Below are positions 51,397 through 60,311 of a stretch of 64,000 nucleotides of DNA, one piece after another. The stretch comes from Fibrobacter sp. UWR2 (GTDB lineage Bacteria > Fibrobacterota > Fibrobacteria > Fibrobacterales > Fibrobacteraceae). Positions within the stretch are counted from its first letter, which is position 1. Every line of letters starts with the position of its first letter. The DNA lies in NCBI RefSeq assembly GCF_002210285.1, contig NZ_MWQE01000001.1, positions 973,582-1,037,581 on the forward strand, written 5' to 3'. The translations under genes were made by a program, and so were the position numbers. A model generated the notes under the pieces. It saw only the letters and a program-made list of their open reading frames with translations. It ran no database searches and was not told the DNA's origin.

Positions 51397-53940
51397 ATGG
51401 CTAAACATCCTTATTTCGCTATCCTTGCGCTACTTATTGCGCTCCCGCTCCAATCCTTCGCGCTTCCCCGCCAAATGGAGGCGATAAACCGTGGCCTTCT
51501 CGTCTCGAACGTGGGCAAGTCCGGCATGCTCGTCTCGTGGCGCCTGCTTGGTACGGAAGATTCCGGCACGGAGTTCAACCTCTACCGCGACGGTGAAAAA
51601 ATCGCTACCATCGGGAGCAATGCTGGCACCAACTACCTGGATGCCGCCGGCAAAGTTACTTCCAAGTACGCTGTCGCAGCCGTTGTGGGTGGCAAGGAAG
51701 GCCCGAAGCTGGAACCCTCCATCGTCCTAGATTCGACGGTGGTGGATAAGGGTAAATCCGTTCCGTACAAGGTTCTCAAGCTGGACCGCCCCGCAAGCCA
51801 GGTAATGCCTGATTCCGATAATACGGTCTGCAATTACTATCCGGACGACATGAGTGTCGGTGACCTGGATGGCGATGGTGAATACGAACTTGTCGTAAAG
51901 TGGATTCCGGACAACTACAAGGACAACTCCCAGTCCATGGTTGGTTCGTACACGGGAACGGTCTTTATCGATGCCTACGAACTTGACGGTACTAAGCTCT
52001 GGCGAATAAGCCTTGGCAGGAATATCCGTGCGGGTGCGCACTACACGCAGTTCCAGGTTTTTGACTACGATGGCGATGGCAAGGCCGAAATGATTGTGAA
52101 GACCGGTGACGGAACTATCGACGGCAAGGGCAAGGTTATCGGGGATTCTACCAAGGATTACCGCAATGAATCGGGAATTATTATTGAAGGTCCTGAATAC
52201 TTGACGGTGTTCAGGGGTTCTGACGGTGCCGAGATTACGACGATTGATTACGTTCCGTCGCGCGATATCAGGGCGTTTGGCCCCTATGATTCCTTGGGCC
52301 TCAACTGGGGTGACAAGTACGGTAACCGCTGTGACCGTTTTTTGGCGGCGACCGCCTACCTCGATGGCGTGCACCCGAGCCTGATTACTGCCCGCGGCTA
52401 CTATACGGCGGCCTACGTGGTGGCTTTCGACTTTGACGGCAAAAACTTGAAGCAGCGCTGGTTCCACAAGTCTGAAACTCCGGGCGAGGGGCTTTTCCGT
52501 CAGGGCAACCTCAATATAGTTGTTGGCGACCTCGATGACGATGGCAAGGATGAAATTGTCTATGGTGGTGCGGCCCTGAATAGTGATGGAACCCTCCGTT
52601 ACTCGACAGGCCTTGGTTACGGCTACGCCGCCTATGTTGGCGATTTTGATCCGGACCATGCTGGCCGCGAAGTATGGGCAATCCATTCGGATTATGACAG
52701 TGCCGAGTACATCGCCGAATTCCGCGATGACAAGGGCAATATCATTTTTGGTGACAAACCTACATTGATTAAGGAAAATGGCCGTGCCATGGTTGCCGAC
52801 ATCGATTCTGCTTCTCGCGGCTACGAGATGTGGTCTTACATTGTAAACGACATCCATTCTGCTAAGGGAACCCCGATCAAGCTTGATTCGTCTCTCGTAC
52901 CGGACGGTGAAGAGTTTGGATATTTAGGATCTTTGGTTCCGACGAGTTTCAGGATTTATTTCGACGGCGACTTGCAGGATGAACTTTTGGATGGCCCTGT
53001 TGTTCACAAGTTCAATTCAGTAAAGAGAACGATCGAGACTTATTTTCAAGGAGATTCGACGCTCGGCCTGATTGGAAATCAGAGTACCAAGAACTTCCCG
53101 GGCCTTGTGGCAGACCTTTTCGGCGACTGGCGCGAAGAAATGATTTTCCGTTCGGAACGCGATTCGTCCAAGATTTATATTCTCTCCACTCCGGTGACGA
53201 CTCCGCACCGCCTTTACACGCTGATGCACGACGCCCAGTACCGCCAGGCAGTCGCATGGCAGAACACGGCGTACAACTTGCCGCCGCACCCGAGCTACTA
53301 CCTGCCCGACATGGTCCAGAAACTCACGAAGCCCAATGTCTACACGGTGGGTGAAAATGATTTTGTCGTGGATCCCGATGCTGTCCTTATCAAGAACGGA
53401 GGCGGAAAGCAAAAGCAGACTGTTACGTTGGGCGAAAAGATAAAGTCCATTAGTTTCGACTACCTGTTCTGTACCGGCGTCAAGGTAGAAGGCCTTCCGT
53501 CTGGAGTCTCTGCCAAGGTCGATTCTGCAGCGCAGACGGTCAAGATATCTGGCAAGCCGAAAAAGGTTGGAACCTTCAAGTACACGGTGACGACTGTGGG
53601 CAGCAAGGCGGGAAATGTATCGACCAAGGGCGAAATCGTCGTGAAGGAGCCGGATTCGTCCGGTACGGGTAAGGAATCTATTGCGCTGGTTCGCCTTGGA
53701 GGTGGACTCTTCTACCGCCCGGCAACGGGAGCGCTTTTCACTCCGGTTCCAGGCTTTGTCGAGGTCCTGTTCTACGATGTTGCCGGCACCGTGCGTGGTT
53801 CTGTTTCCGGCTATGTGCAGGCGGGCGAGAGCAAACTTGCTCTTGACCGTGGTGTTCTCCCGGAGGGAATGTACGTCGTGAAGGTGAAACGTGACGGGGC
53901 GATCCAGCAGAAGGGACTTTTCAGGATAAAAAAAGAATAA
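51397..53940 (+). CDS. PL11 rhamnogalacturonan lyase (second copy, no CBM35)
   Basis: 847 residues. Signal peptide MAKHPYFAILALLIALPLQSFA. The PL11 unit (about 25-665) is clearly paralogous to the preceding gene (RQMEAINRGLLVSNVGKSGM, DLDGDGEYELVVKW, DYDGDGKAEMIVKTGDGTID, PVTTPHRLYTLMHDAQYRQA), with extra loops near 280 and 470. The Ig-like spacer and sorting-type end (RPATGALFTPVPGF, LPEGMYVVKVKRDG) are kept, but the CBM35-like module is absent. It lies 74 bases downstream of the first lyase; the two may differ in endo/exo mode, as in Bacillus YesW/YesX. Confidence 0.92.
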   Translation: MAKHPYFAILALLIALPLQSFALPRQMEAINRGLLVSNVGKSGMLVSWRLLGTEDSGTEFNLYRDGEKIATIGSNAGTNYLDAAGKVTSKYAVAAVVGGKEGPKLEPSIVLDSTVVDKGKSVPYKVLKLDRPASQVMPDSDNTVCNYYPDDMSVGDLDGDGEYELVVKWIPDNYKDNSQSMVGSYTGTVFIDAYELDGTKLWRISLGRNIRAGAHYTQFQVFDYDGDGKAEMIVKTGDGTIDGKGKVIGDSTKDYRNESGIIIEGPEYLTVFRGSDGAEITTIDYVPSRDIRAFGPYDSLGLNWGDKYGNRCDRFLAATAYLDGVHPSLITARGYYTAAYVVAFDFDGKNLKQRWFHKSETPGEGLFRQGNLNIVVGDLDDDGKDEIVYGGAALNSDGTLRYSTGLGYGYAAYVGDFDPDHAGREVWAIHSDYDSAEYIAEFRDDKGNIIFGDKPTLIKENGRAMVADIDSASRGYEMWSYIVNDIHSAKGTPIKLDSSLVPDGEEFGYLGSLVPTSFRIYFDGDLQDELLDGPVVHKFNSVKRTIETYFQGDSTLGLIGNQSTKNFPGLVADLFGDWREEMIFRSERDSSKIYILSTPVTTPHRLYTLMHDAQYRQAVAWQNTAYNLPPHPSYYLPDMVQKLTKPNVYTVGENDFVVDPDAVLIKNGGGKQKQTVTLGEKIKSISFDYLFCTGVKVEGLPSGVSAKVDSAAQTVKISGKPKKVGTFKYTVTTVGSKAGNVSTKGEIVVKEPDSSGTGKESIALVRLGGGLFYRPATGALFTPVPGFVEVLFYDVAGTVRGSVSGYVQAGESKLALDRGVLPEGMYVVKVKRDGAIQQKGLFRIKKE

Positions 53941-53967
53941 GTAACTAAAAATGGGAAATGGGATGTT

Positions 53968-55791
53968 ATGAACTGTTTTACTAGAATCTGGCAGTCTGCC
54001 GTAATTGCATCGATGTTTGTCGCCCCGCTTGCGCTGGCGAAGGTGACCATCTACATGTGTGGTGACTCCACCATGCAGGACTGGGCTGCAGGCTACTGCC
54101 CCAAGCAGGGCCAGGGCCAGGATTTCCATTACTGGTTCGATGCAACCAAGGCGGAGGTCGTGAACCGCGGTCAGGGTGGCATGGCTGCCGACGGCTACTA
54201 CGACATGTTCTGGAAAAAGGGTTGCTCTGCCGGTAACTGCATTGTGGAAAAATTGCAGGCGGGCGACTATGCCGTAATCCAGTTCGGCATCAACGATGTG
54301 AGCAAGAGCGACGAGGCGAAGTTTACCGTCGCGATGAGCACGATGGCGAAGGAGGCCCAGGCGAAGGGGGCGTACCCGATTATCATGAGCCCGATACGCC
54401 GCTGCTATTACGATTCTCCGACGGCCATCCACAACAGCTACCGCGGCTACCCGGCTCGCGCGAAGGCGATTGCGGATTCCCTGAACATCCCGTTCATCGA
54501 CATGAGCGAGATGGTCGCGAACTACATGATTTCGGTGGGCGAGAGCTACGCGCAGCAGTTTATTTTCAACTATGCGACGAGCGCGGAGTATTCTAACCTC
54601 AAGAGCGACCAGGCTGATCAGGTTCACCTGCAGATGAACGGCGCGAACGCTTTCGGCCGCATCATTACCGAACAGATGCGTGCACATTCCGACCCGCTGG
54701 TAAAGAAGCTGGGCGACTACATGGCGCCTATGTACCAGGTGAGCGTGAAGGTTTCGCCGGAGGGCGCTGCAGAGGCGACTTCGATAAACGCCTACTACCC
54801 GCAAGGCATGACCGTCATGCTCAAGACTATCCCGAAGAGCGGCAAGAAGTTCCTTGGCTGGTATGACGGGAACGGCAATAAGGTGAGCGGGCAGGCGGTT
54901 TCTACAGTGAAGTCGCAGTACATCTACACGTTTACCATGAGGGGTGCCGCGACGCAGTATACTGCCGTGTATGAAGGCGGTACGGCGCAGAAGTACGAGG
55001 GTGATGGCGCTGCCTTGACGGCGTTCCCGACGACGACCCCGAAGAGCCTCGACGATGTGACCTTCGTGCCGTTTACCCCGATGGACGGTAGCCAGGAATC
55101 GACGGTGCCGGTAGACAAGAACATCAAGAAGTTCTTTGATGCCTACAAGCCGGATTCGGGACTTGGAACTTCGGATACCAACTGGGCGCATACGGGTCTC
55201 GGTTTCTTCAACATGGCGAATGAGAAGAACTCCTTTGCCACTTACAAGATGAAGTTCCCCGGTGCGGGTTACGTGACGCTCGCGGTACGCTATGCGAACG
55301 GAGGAACTTCTGACCGCATGTTCAACGCGTACCTGGATCACGACTACTACGTGAGCGCACCGCCTACAGGTGGTTGGGAAAACTGGGATACCGCTTACGT
55401 GGTGATGGATGCCCCGCTCGGCGAGGCGGAACTCAAGTTTATTTCGCTTACGAGTGACGGTGCGCCGAATATCGATGCCTTCGGGTTCAGTATTGACGAT
55501 GTATGCCGTGTGAGTGAAGGCTGCCCCGAGGTAAGCGATACTACGGATACGACGATTGCCTTGCATGCGATTGCTGCAAATGCGGGAGTAAGGCTCCGTG
55601 GCGCTGTGCTTTCGCTGGTGCGCGATGCTGACGTGAGTGTGTTTGACATGCGTGGCCGCCTGGTGGTTCGCAAGGTTATGGCTGCGGGCGAGGTGAATCT
55701 CTCGACGCTCGTGCGCGCGAACGGCCTGTACCGCGTTGTGGTCCGTGATGGTAGTTCTAAGTTTGTCGCAACATATGCAAAGGTGAGGTAA
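53968..55791 (+). CDS. CE12-type rhamnogalacturonan acetylesterase with CBM35-like module
   Basis: 607 residues, secreted (signal to about 25). SGNH hydrolase blocks: TIYMCGDSTMQDW (nucleophile Ser), VVNRGQGGMAADG (Gly), QFGINDVSKSD (Asn) and DQADQVHLQMNG (Asp-x-x-His). It removes acetyl groups from rhamnogalacturonan so that lyases can act. Then an InlB-type repeat (about 255-335, KFLGWYDGNGNKVSG), a CBM35-like domain (about 365-505, LGFFNMANEKNSFATYKM) and a sorting-type tail (DVSVFDMRGRLVVRKVMAAG). 27 bases after the second lyase. Confidence 0.88.
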   Translation: MNCFTRIWQSAVIASMFVAPLALAKVTIYMCGDSTMQDWAAGYCPKQGQGQDFHYWFDATKAEVVNRGQGGMAADGYYDMFWKKGCSAGNCIVEKLQAGDYAVIQFGINDVSKSDEAKFTVAMSTMAKEAQAKGAYPIIMSPIRRCYYDSPTAIHNSYRGYPARAKAIADSLNIPFIDMSEMVANYMISVGESYAQQFIFNYATSAEYSNLKSDQADQVHLQMNGANAFGRIITEQMRAHSDPLVKKLGDYMAPMYQVSVKVSPEGAAEATSINAYYPQGMTVMLKTIPKSGKKFLGWYDGNGNKVSGQAVSTVKSQYIYTFTMRGAATQYTAVYEGGTAQKYEGDGAALTAFPTTTPKSLDDVTFVPFTPMDGSQESTVPVDKNIKKFFDAYKPDSGLGTSDTNWAHTGLGFFNMANEKNSFATYKMKFPGAGYVTLAVRYANGGTSDRMFNAYLDHDYYVSAPPTGGWENWDTAYVVMDAPLGEAELKFISLTSDGAPNIDAFGFSIDDVCRVSEGCPEVSDTTDTTIALHAIAANAGVRLRGAVLSLVRDADVSVFDMRGRLVVRKVMAAGEVNLSTLVRANGLYRVVVRDGSSKFVATYAKVR

Positions 55792-55793
55792 GG

Positions 55794-57530
55794 ATGCGTC
55801 GCATAATTAAATATCTCCTTGCTGCCTTGGTGTTCGCGGGTGTCGCCGTGAGCGATTCCACGAGTTTCAAGGTTCACGTGATTGGCGACTCTACGGTTTG
55901 CAACTACAAGGACAATGCTTACCCGCAAACAGGTTGGGGACAGATTCTGGGGAGTTTCTTTGACGGTTCCCGCGTCCAGGTGGTGAACTATGCTATCGGT
56001 GGTCGCAGCTCCAAGACGTTCGTGCAGGAAGGTCGCCTAGACGAAGTGAAGAAGAATCTCCAGAAGGGCGATGTCATGATGGTTCAGTTCGGGCATAACG
56101 ACCGCTATTTTGGAAGCAAACCTCGTGAGGTCCCCTTTGATTCGCTTGGCTACTGGCTACAGCAGTATGCCGATGTGGCTAAGGGTGCGGGCGCAACTCT
56201 AGTGTATGTGACCCCGATGAACATGAATATGGGGGCCAACGGCCGCAATATCTTTACTGAATACAACGTTGTCGGCAAGATGGAGGAACTTGCCAAGAAA
56301 AATGGCGCCGTCTACGTGAACCTGAATGCAAAATCCTACAATGCTTATAGCAAGAGCTGGGACCCGGCGTATGTTTCCCGCTACCAGTTCAAGATGTTCC
56401 TAAAGGGAGAATACCCGAATTACCCGGATGGTGTCACCAACGACGGAACGACGCACTTCCAGGAATCGGGCTCCATTGCTCACTGCCAGTGGATTGCCGA
56501 GGAACTTGAAAGCGCCCTGAAAAATGAATCGTACATCTCTGCCGACAACAAGGCGAATTTGACACAGCTCGTGTCCTCCCTCAAGCCGCGTTTCGCATTT
56601 ACGGTCAAGGCGAATATTTCGAACAGCAAGGGCCTCATTACGCATAACCAGCAGCTCCCCGGCGGCGCTCCGCTTACCTTGCATGTAAGCCCTGGCAGCT
56701 TTGGCAAGAAGTTCGTTGGCTGGTACGATGACGACTGTAATAAGCTTTCTGCCGATTCGAACTACTACGGCAAAAAGACCCTCTACCGCGCGGCAACCTA
56801 TACGGCTGTCTTTGACGGTGGGCCCGCCTGCCAGCCGACTTCGCACGGCGAAGAAAATTCTGGCGATACTCCGACTTCTTCGAGTTCCGAGGGCCCGGAA
56901 TCGTCGGGTTCCATTGACACGGCGCTTTGCTTTACGGGTGTTGCCGATGCAGCTTGGCCGTCTCCGATTGACATGGCTAGTCCCGAAGCGGGAGATGGCT
57001 GGACCGAGGCGAATCATGAAGGCTTTACGGGCCAGGGCTTCTTTAACTTTGACAACTCCGCCTATAGCACGGCTACTTACAATGTGACTTCGGACCAGTC
57101 CGCATCGAACGCGCGCGTAATGATTCGCTATTCGTTTCAGGGAAACACGGATCGAGACATGAAGCTGACTGTCGATAATGGTGAGTACGATGTGACATTC
57201 AAGTCTACCGGAAGCTGGGACAAGTGGGATACGGTCTACATTGAAGATGTGTGGGTCGATGCGCTTGACTTTAAGGTGAAGCTTGCTTCGGCCTCGGCAG
57301 ATGGTGGCCCGAATATCGACATGATTGCTTTTGACATCAAGGGCGTGTACCGCACCGGATGCAAGCCCGCGAAGGTGGCAAACGATTCTGTTCCGCCGGT
57401 GCGCATTGCGCCTGTCCGCGAGATGCAATTGCAGCCCAAGGTGGGCAAGTCGTTCAATGCCCTCGGGCGGGAACTCCCGGCTTCGACGAAGGCGCGCAAG
57501 TACCCCGCAATAAGGACCTTTAATCGCTAA
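55794..57530 (+). CDS. CE12-type rhamnogalacturonan acetylesterase, second type
   Basis: 578 residues, secreted. SGNH blocks: FKVHVIGDSTVCNYKDN (Ser), VVNYAIGGRSSKTF (Gly), MVQFGHNDRYFGSK (Asn) and DGTTHFQESGS (Asp/His region). It is closer to RhgT/YesT-type esterases than the preceding paralogue. An InlB-type repeat (KKFVGWYDDDCNKLSADSN), a Ser-rich linker and a CBM35-like domain (about 385-520, EGFTGQGFFNFDNSAYSTAT) follow. It starts 2 bases after the upstream gene. The tail is Arg/Lys-rich and lacks the clear sorting motif of its neighbours. Confidence 0.88.
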   Translation: MRRIIKYLLAALVFAGVAVSDSTSFKVHVIGDSTVCNYKDNAYPQTGWGQILGSFFDGSRVQVVNYAIGGRSSKTFVQEGRLDEVKKNLQKGDVMMVQFGHNDRYFGSKPREVPFDSLGYWLQQYADVAKGAGATLVYVTPMNMNMGANGRNIFTEYNVVGKMEELAKKNGAVYVNLNAKSYNAYSKSWDPAYVSRYQFKMFLKGEYPNYPDGVTNDGTTHFQESGSIAHCQWIAEELESALKNESYISADNKANLTQLVSSLKPRFAFTVKANISNSKGLITHNQQLPGGAPLTLHVSPGSFGKKFVGWYDDDCNKLSADSNYYGKKTLYRAATYTAVFDGGPACQPTSHGEENSGDTPTSSSSEGPESSGSIDTALCFTGVADAAWPSPIDMASPEAGDGWTEANHEGFTGQGFFNFDNSAYSTATYNVTSDQSASNARVMIRYSFQGNTDRDMKLTVDNGEYDVTFKSTGSWDKWDTVYIEDVWVDALDFKVKLASASADGGPNIDMIAFDIKGVYRTGCKPAKVANDSVPPVRIAPVREMQLQPKVGKSFNALGRELPASTKARKYPAIRTFNR

Positions 57531-57531
57531 G

Positions 57532-57586
57532 CACCGTGAGTGTATGTGCGCGGGCTTACAGGATTCACGGTGTGGACTTTTTTATT
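57532..57586 (+). terminator. Long-loop terminator of the pectin operon
   Basis: CACCGTGA (57532-57539) pairs with TCACGGTG (57565-57572) over a 25-base loop, followed by TGGAC and TTTTTTATT. The long loop lowers confidence. Confidence 0.5.
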
Positions 57587-57650
57587 GTACGGTTTGTGGA
57601 CTAATTTGCTATATTCCTTCTAAAACAACGAAACAGGCTGATTTTACACT

Positions 57651-58574
57651 ATGATTAATCTTTTTGAATATTTGAATTACCGAGACTTTTTAAGGGATGC
57701 CTACGAGGAACGCCATGCTAGCGACTGGCGCTTTAGCCACCGGTATATCGCCGACAAGGCGGGTTTCGATTCTTCGATGTTCAATAAGATTCTGCAAGGC
57801 AAACGCAACCTCACCGAACGCATGGTGAGCGTGTTTGCCGATATCTTCTGCAACGATGCGCGTGAAAAGTCGTATTTTGCAAATATGGTGGCCTTCAACC
57901 AGGCGAAAACCCATTCCGAGAGCCGCCAGTACCTTGAAAAGCTTGTGGCGACAAAGGAGTGCAAGGTCGAGGATTTGGCGAAGGACCAGTTCGAATATTT
58001 TGACCATTGGTACCATGCCGTTATCCGTGAACTGGTGACGTTCTACCCCTACGTGGGCGACGATGCCGCTCTTGGGCTCATGGTGCGCCCGCCGATTACC
58101 GCAAGCCAGGTGAAGTCTTCCATCGCGTTGCTCGAACGCCTCTCGATGATCAAGAAGAATCCCGAGACAGGCTTTTACGAGCAGACGCAGGGCCTGATTT
58201 CTAGCGGCTCTGAATCGTACAGCACAGCGGTGAATTCATACATTCAGCAGAATTTGGACGTAGCCCAGACGGCGATGGACCGTTTCGACAAGACGGAACG
58301 TAACCTTTCGACGCTCGCGTTTGCCTGCGACGAGACGACGTATAGCGAACTGGTAGAAATGGTCCGCCGTTTCCGCCGAGAGATTCTTGCAAAGGTTTCG
58401 CAGTGCGAAAAGCCCAATCGAGTTTTCCAGCTGGGGATGCAGCTGTTCCCGCTTTCGGACCCGTACCCGCCACCGCAGAGGCGAGGCCGCAAGAGGCGTA
58501 TCCGCGGGCAGGAGGCTCTGGACCAGAAACAGCTTGAAGGCGGCAAGGATGCCGGGGAGGTGGACCATGTCTAG
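57651..58574 (+). CDS. TIGR02147-family putative regulator
   Basis: 307 residues of a family abundant in Fibrobacter (the second paralogous family of F. succinogenes). Signature start: INLFEYLNYRDFLRDAYEER, then a helix-turn-helix-like stretch FSHRYIADKAGFDSSMFNKILQGKRNLTER, AREKSYFANMVAFNQAKT and a C-terminal DUF4423-type region (AIRELVTFYPYVGDD-like, RMVEMVRRFRREI). A basic tail PPPQRRGRKRR ends the protein. It overlaps the next gene by 8 bases. Location inside the pectin block suggests it controls it; not proven. Confidence 0.82.
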   Translation: MINLFEYLNYRDFLRDAYEERHASDWRFSHRYIADKAGFDSSMFNKILQGKRNLTERMVSVFADIFCNDAREKSYFANMVAFNQAKTHSESRQYLEKLVATKECKVEDLAKDQFEYFDHWYHAVIRELVTFYPYVGDDAALGLMVRPPITASQVKSSIALLERLSMIKKNPETGFYEQTQGLISSGSESYSTAVNSYIQQNLDVAQTAMDRFDKTERNLSTLAFACDETTYSELVEMVRRFRREILAKVSQCEKPNRVFQLGMQLFPLSDPYPPPQRRGRKRRIRGQEALDQKQLEGGKDAGEVDHV

Positions 58575-60240
58575 GCATGCTTTTATTCCGGCGTCTGTTG
58601 CCATGCTGCTTGCGCTTGCCGCTTGCAGTAACGACGGGAAGGTGGCCGGCGGTACCGAGGCCGAATCGACGATTGCCCTGCAGGTGCAGCTTGCTGACGG
58701 CACTCCGGCGGCAAATGCCCGCGTGCGCGTGCTCCCCGATGATTACCTGAGCGATGGCGTAAATGATGCAGAGTGGACTGCTTCCGACGGGAACGGCTTT
58801 GTGGAAATGACGGCAGAACCGGGTGACTACGCGGTGGAAGTCCGTAACGTGAAAGGCTCCGTTGCCTCGGGTGCTGTGCTGAACATTTCGCTCGATACGA
58901 ATACCTCCAAGGTCGATACCGTGAAGCTCGGTGAACTTTCTACTATCGAAGGCTTCGTTTTCTTGGGCAGGAGCGCTCCGGTAATTCGCGTTGCCGGGCT
59001 TGACCGCTATGTGGTTCCCGACAGCACGGGGCACTTTGTTATCGATTCTCTCCCTTTGGGTGATTTCAAGGTCAATTTTGCCGATACGCTGGTAAACAAT
59101 TCCGTTACGCTGGAGTTCGCTCCGGGCGATACGTTGTATGTAGACTGCACGGACCCGGAATCTGAAATCAAGGTATTCAAGTCGCAAGATGTCGATTCGA
59201 GCAAGTTCCCCGAGAAGGACTGGAGCGAGCATGCCGCACTGCTTTCGCAGATAGAGGGCTATGCCGTCGGTACTCTCGGAGCTGCAGGCGTTACCGATAG
59301 CCTCGGCAATATCTCCGAGGCAGAAGGCGAAATCTGCATTGTGACGACGACGGAAGACTACCTGATTGTTGAAGATACGACGGAGGTGGATTCCGCGGGT
59401 GTCGCCGCGACGAAGGCCGTAATCGCTCCGGGTTCGCTGCGTGACTGCGCCTACCGCGAAGGCCCCACGTGGGTGCTGTTCAAGGAGAGCGGAACGTACA
59501 ACCTGCAGTCCCCGCTCCGCCTCAAGAAAGACAAGACTTTTGACGGTCGTGGCCGCGATGTGCGCATTGCGGGCATGGGCGTGCTGACCGACGGCTCTAG
59601 CAACCTTGTTTTCGAGAATATCACGTTTGCTGCCCCCGCGATTACGGTGCTGGACACGAGTTCCCGCAGGGCGCTCTCCATCCATAACGGCACGCACAAC
59701 GTGTGGGTGGACCACTGCACCTTCGAGGAATACCCGCTGGTGGAACTCGACGTGAAGCGCGGCTCCTACGGGGTGACCATCTCCTGGTCGCGCTTCGAGA
59801 ACGCGCAGACGGGCGTGCTCTTTGGGCTTGCGGGCGATATCATCAAGGAAACCTCGCAGAACCTTACGGCGCACCACAACTATTTCGCTGGCCTGAGCAA
59901 TGACGGTATCCTCTCGCATGGGGGAGAGCTGCATGCCTACAACAACTTCTTCGACGGCGTCGAAAAGTCGGGCGTGGTCTGCTCGGATTCGGCCCGCTGC
60001 CTTGTCGAAAACAACATCTTCAACAACGAGATGCCCGTGACGCTCTACCGCTGGTATAACGAGGACGGCTCTCCGGTGGATTCGACTGTCGGCTTTGTCT
60101 CGATGAAGGATAACCTGCTTACGGCAGGCGATGCCCTTGACGGCGACGCCCTTGGCTACAAGCCCGATTACAAGTACGGTGTCGATATCGCCGATGCGGA
60201 TAACGCTTGGTCCGTGAAAACCGGTAGCGGAGCTCGGTAG
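58567..60240 (+). CDS. PL1-like pectate lyase-fold lipoprotein with altered active site
   Basis: 557 residues from ATG 58567. Lipobox LAAC (Cys20). A carboxypeptidase-regulatory-like/CNA-B-type beta domain (about 35-130) and a second beta segment precede the parallel beta-helix (about 270-550): LVFENITFAAPA, NVWVDHCTFEEYPLVELDVK, GVTISWSRFENAQTGVLFG, LTAHHNYFAGLSNDGILSHG and ELHAYNNFFDGV. In PL1 enzymes the DGLLD calcium site and an RxPxxR catalytic arginine fall in this stretch; here they read YPLVELD and SNDGILSHG with no arginine. It may bind pectin without cleaving it, or use a shifted residue. Confidence 0.8.
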   Translation: MSRHAFIPASVAMLLALAACSNDGKVAGGTEAESTIALQVQLADGTPAANARVRVLPDDYLSDGVNDAEWTASDGNGFVEMTAEPGDYAVEVRNVKGSVASGAVLNISLDTNTSKVDTVKLGELSTIEGFVFLGRSAPVIRVAGLDRYVVPDSTGHFVIDSLPLGDFKVNFADTLVNNSVTLEFAPGDTLYVDCTDPESEIKVFKSQDVDSSKFPEKDWSEHAALLSQIEGYAVGTLGAAGVTDSLGNISEAEGEICIVTTTEDYLIVEDTTEVDSAGVAATKAVIAPGSLRDCAYREGPTWVLFKESGTYNLQSPLRLKKDKTFDGRGRDVRIAGMGVLTDGSSNLVFENITFAAPAITVLDTSSRRALSIHNGTHNVWVDHCTFEEYPLVELDVKRGSYGVTISWSRFENAQTGVLFGLAGDIIKETSQNLTAHHNYFAGLSNDGILSHGGELHAYNNFFDGVEKSGVVCSDSARCLVENNIFNNEMPVTLYRWYNEDGSPVDSTVGFVSMKDNLLTAGDALDGDALGYKPDYKYGVDIADADNAWSVKTGSGAR

Positions 60241-60274
60241 TCGGTCGATTTCGGTCGCGTTTAGCTTTTTTTAC

Positions 60275-60280
60275 TATATT
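60275..60280 (+). promoter_or_regulatory. -10 element TATATT before glyA
   Basis: TATATT 32 bases upstream of the start; AAGGAG ribosome site at 60299-60304. Confidence 0.45.
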
Positions 60281-60311
60281 TGGGCCGTACAAAATCCCAA
60301 GGAGTAGCTAA

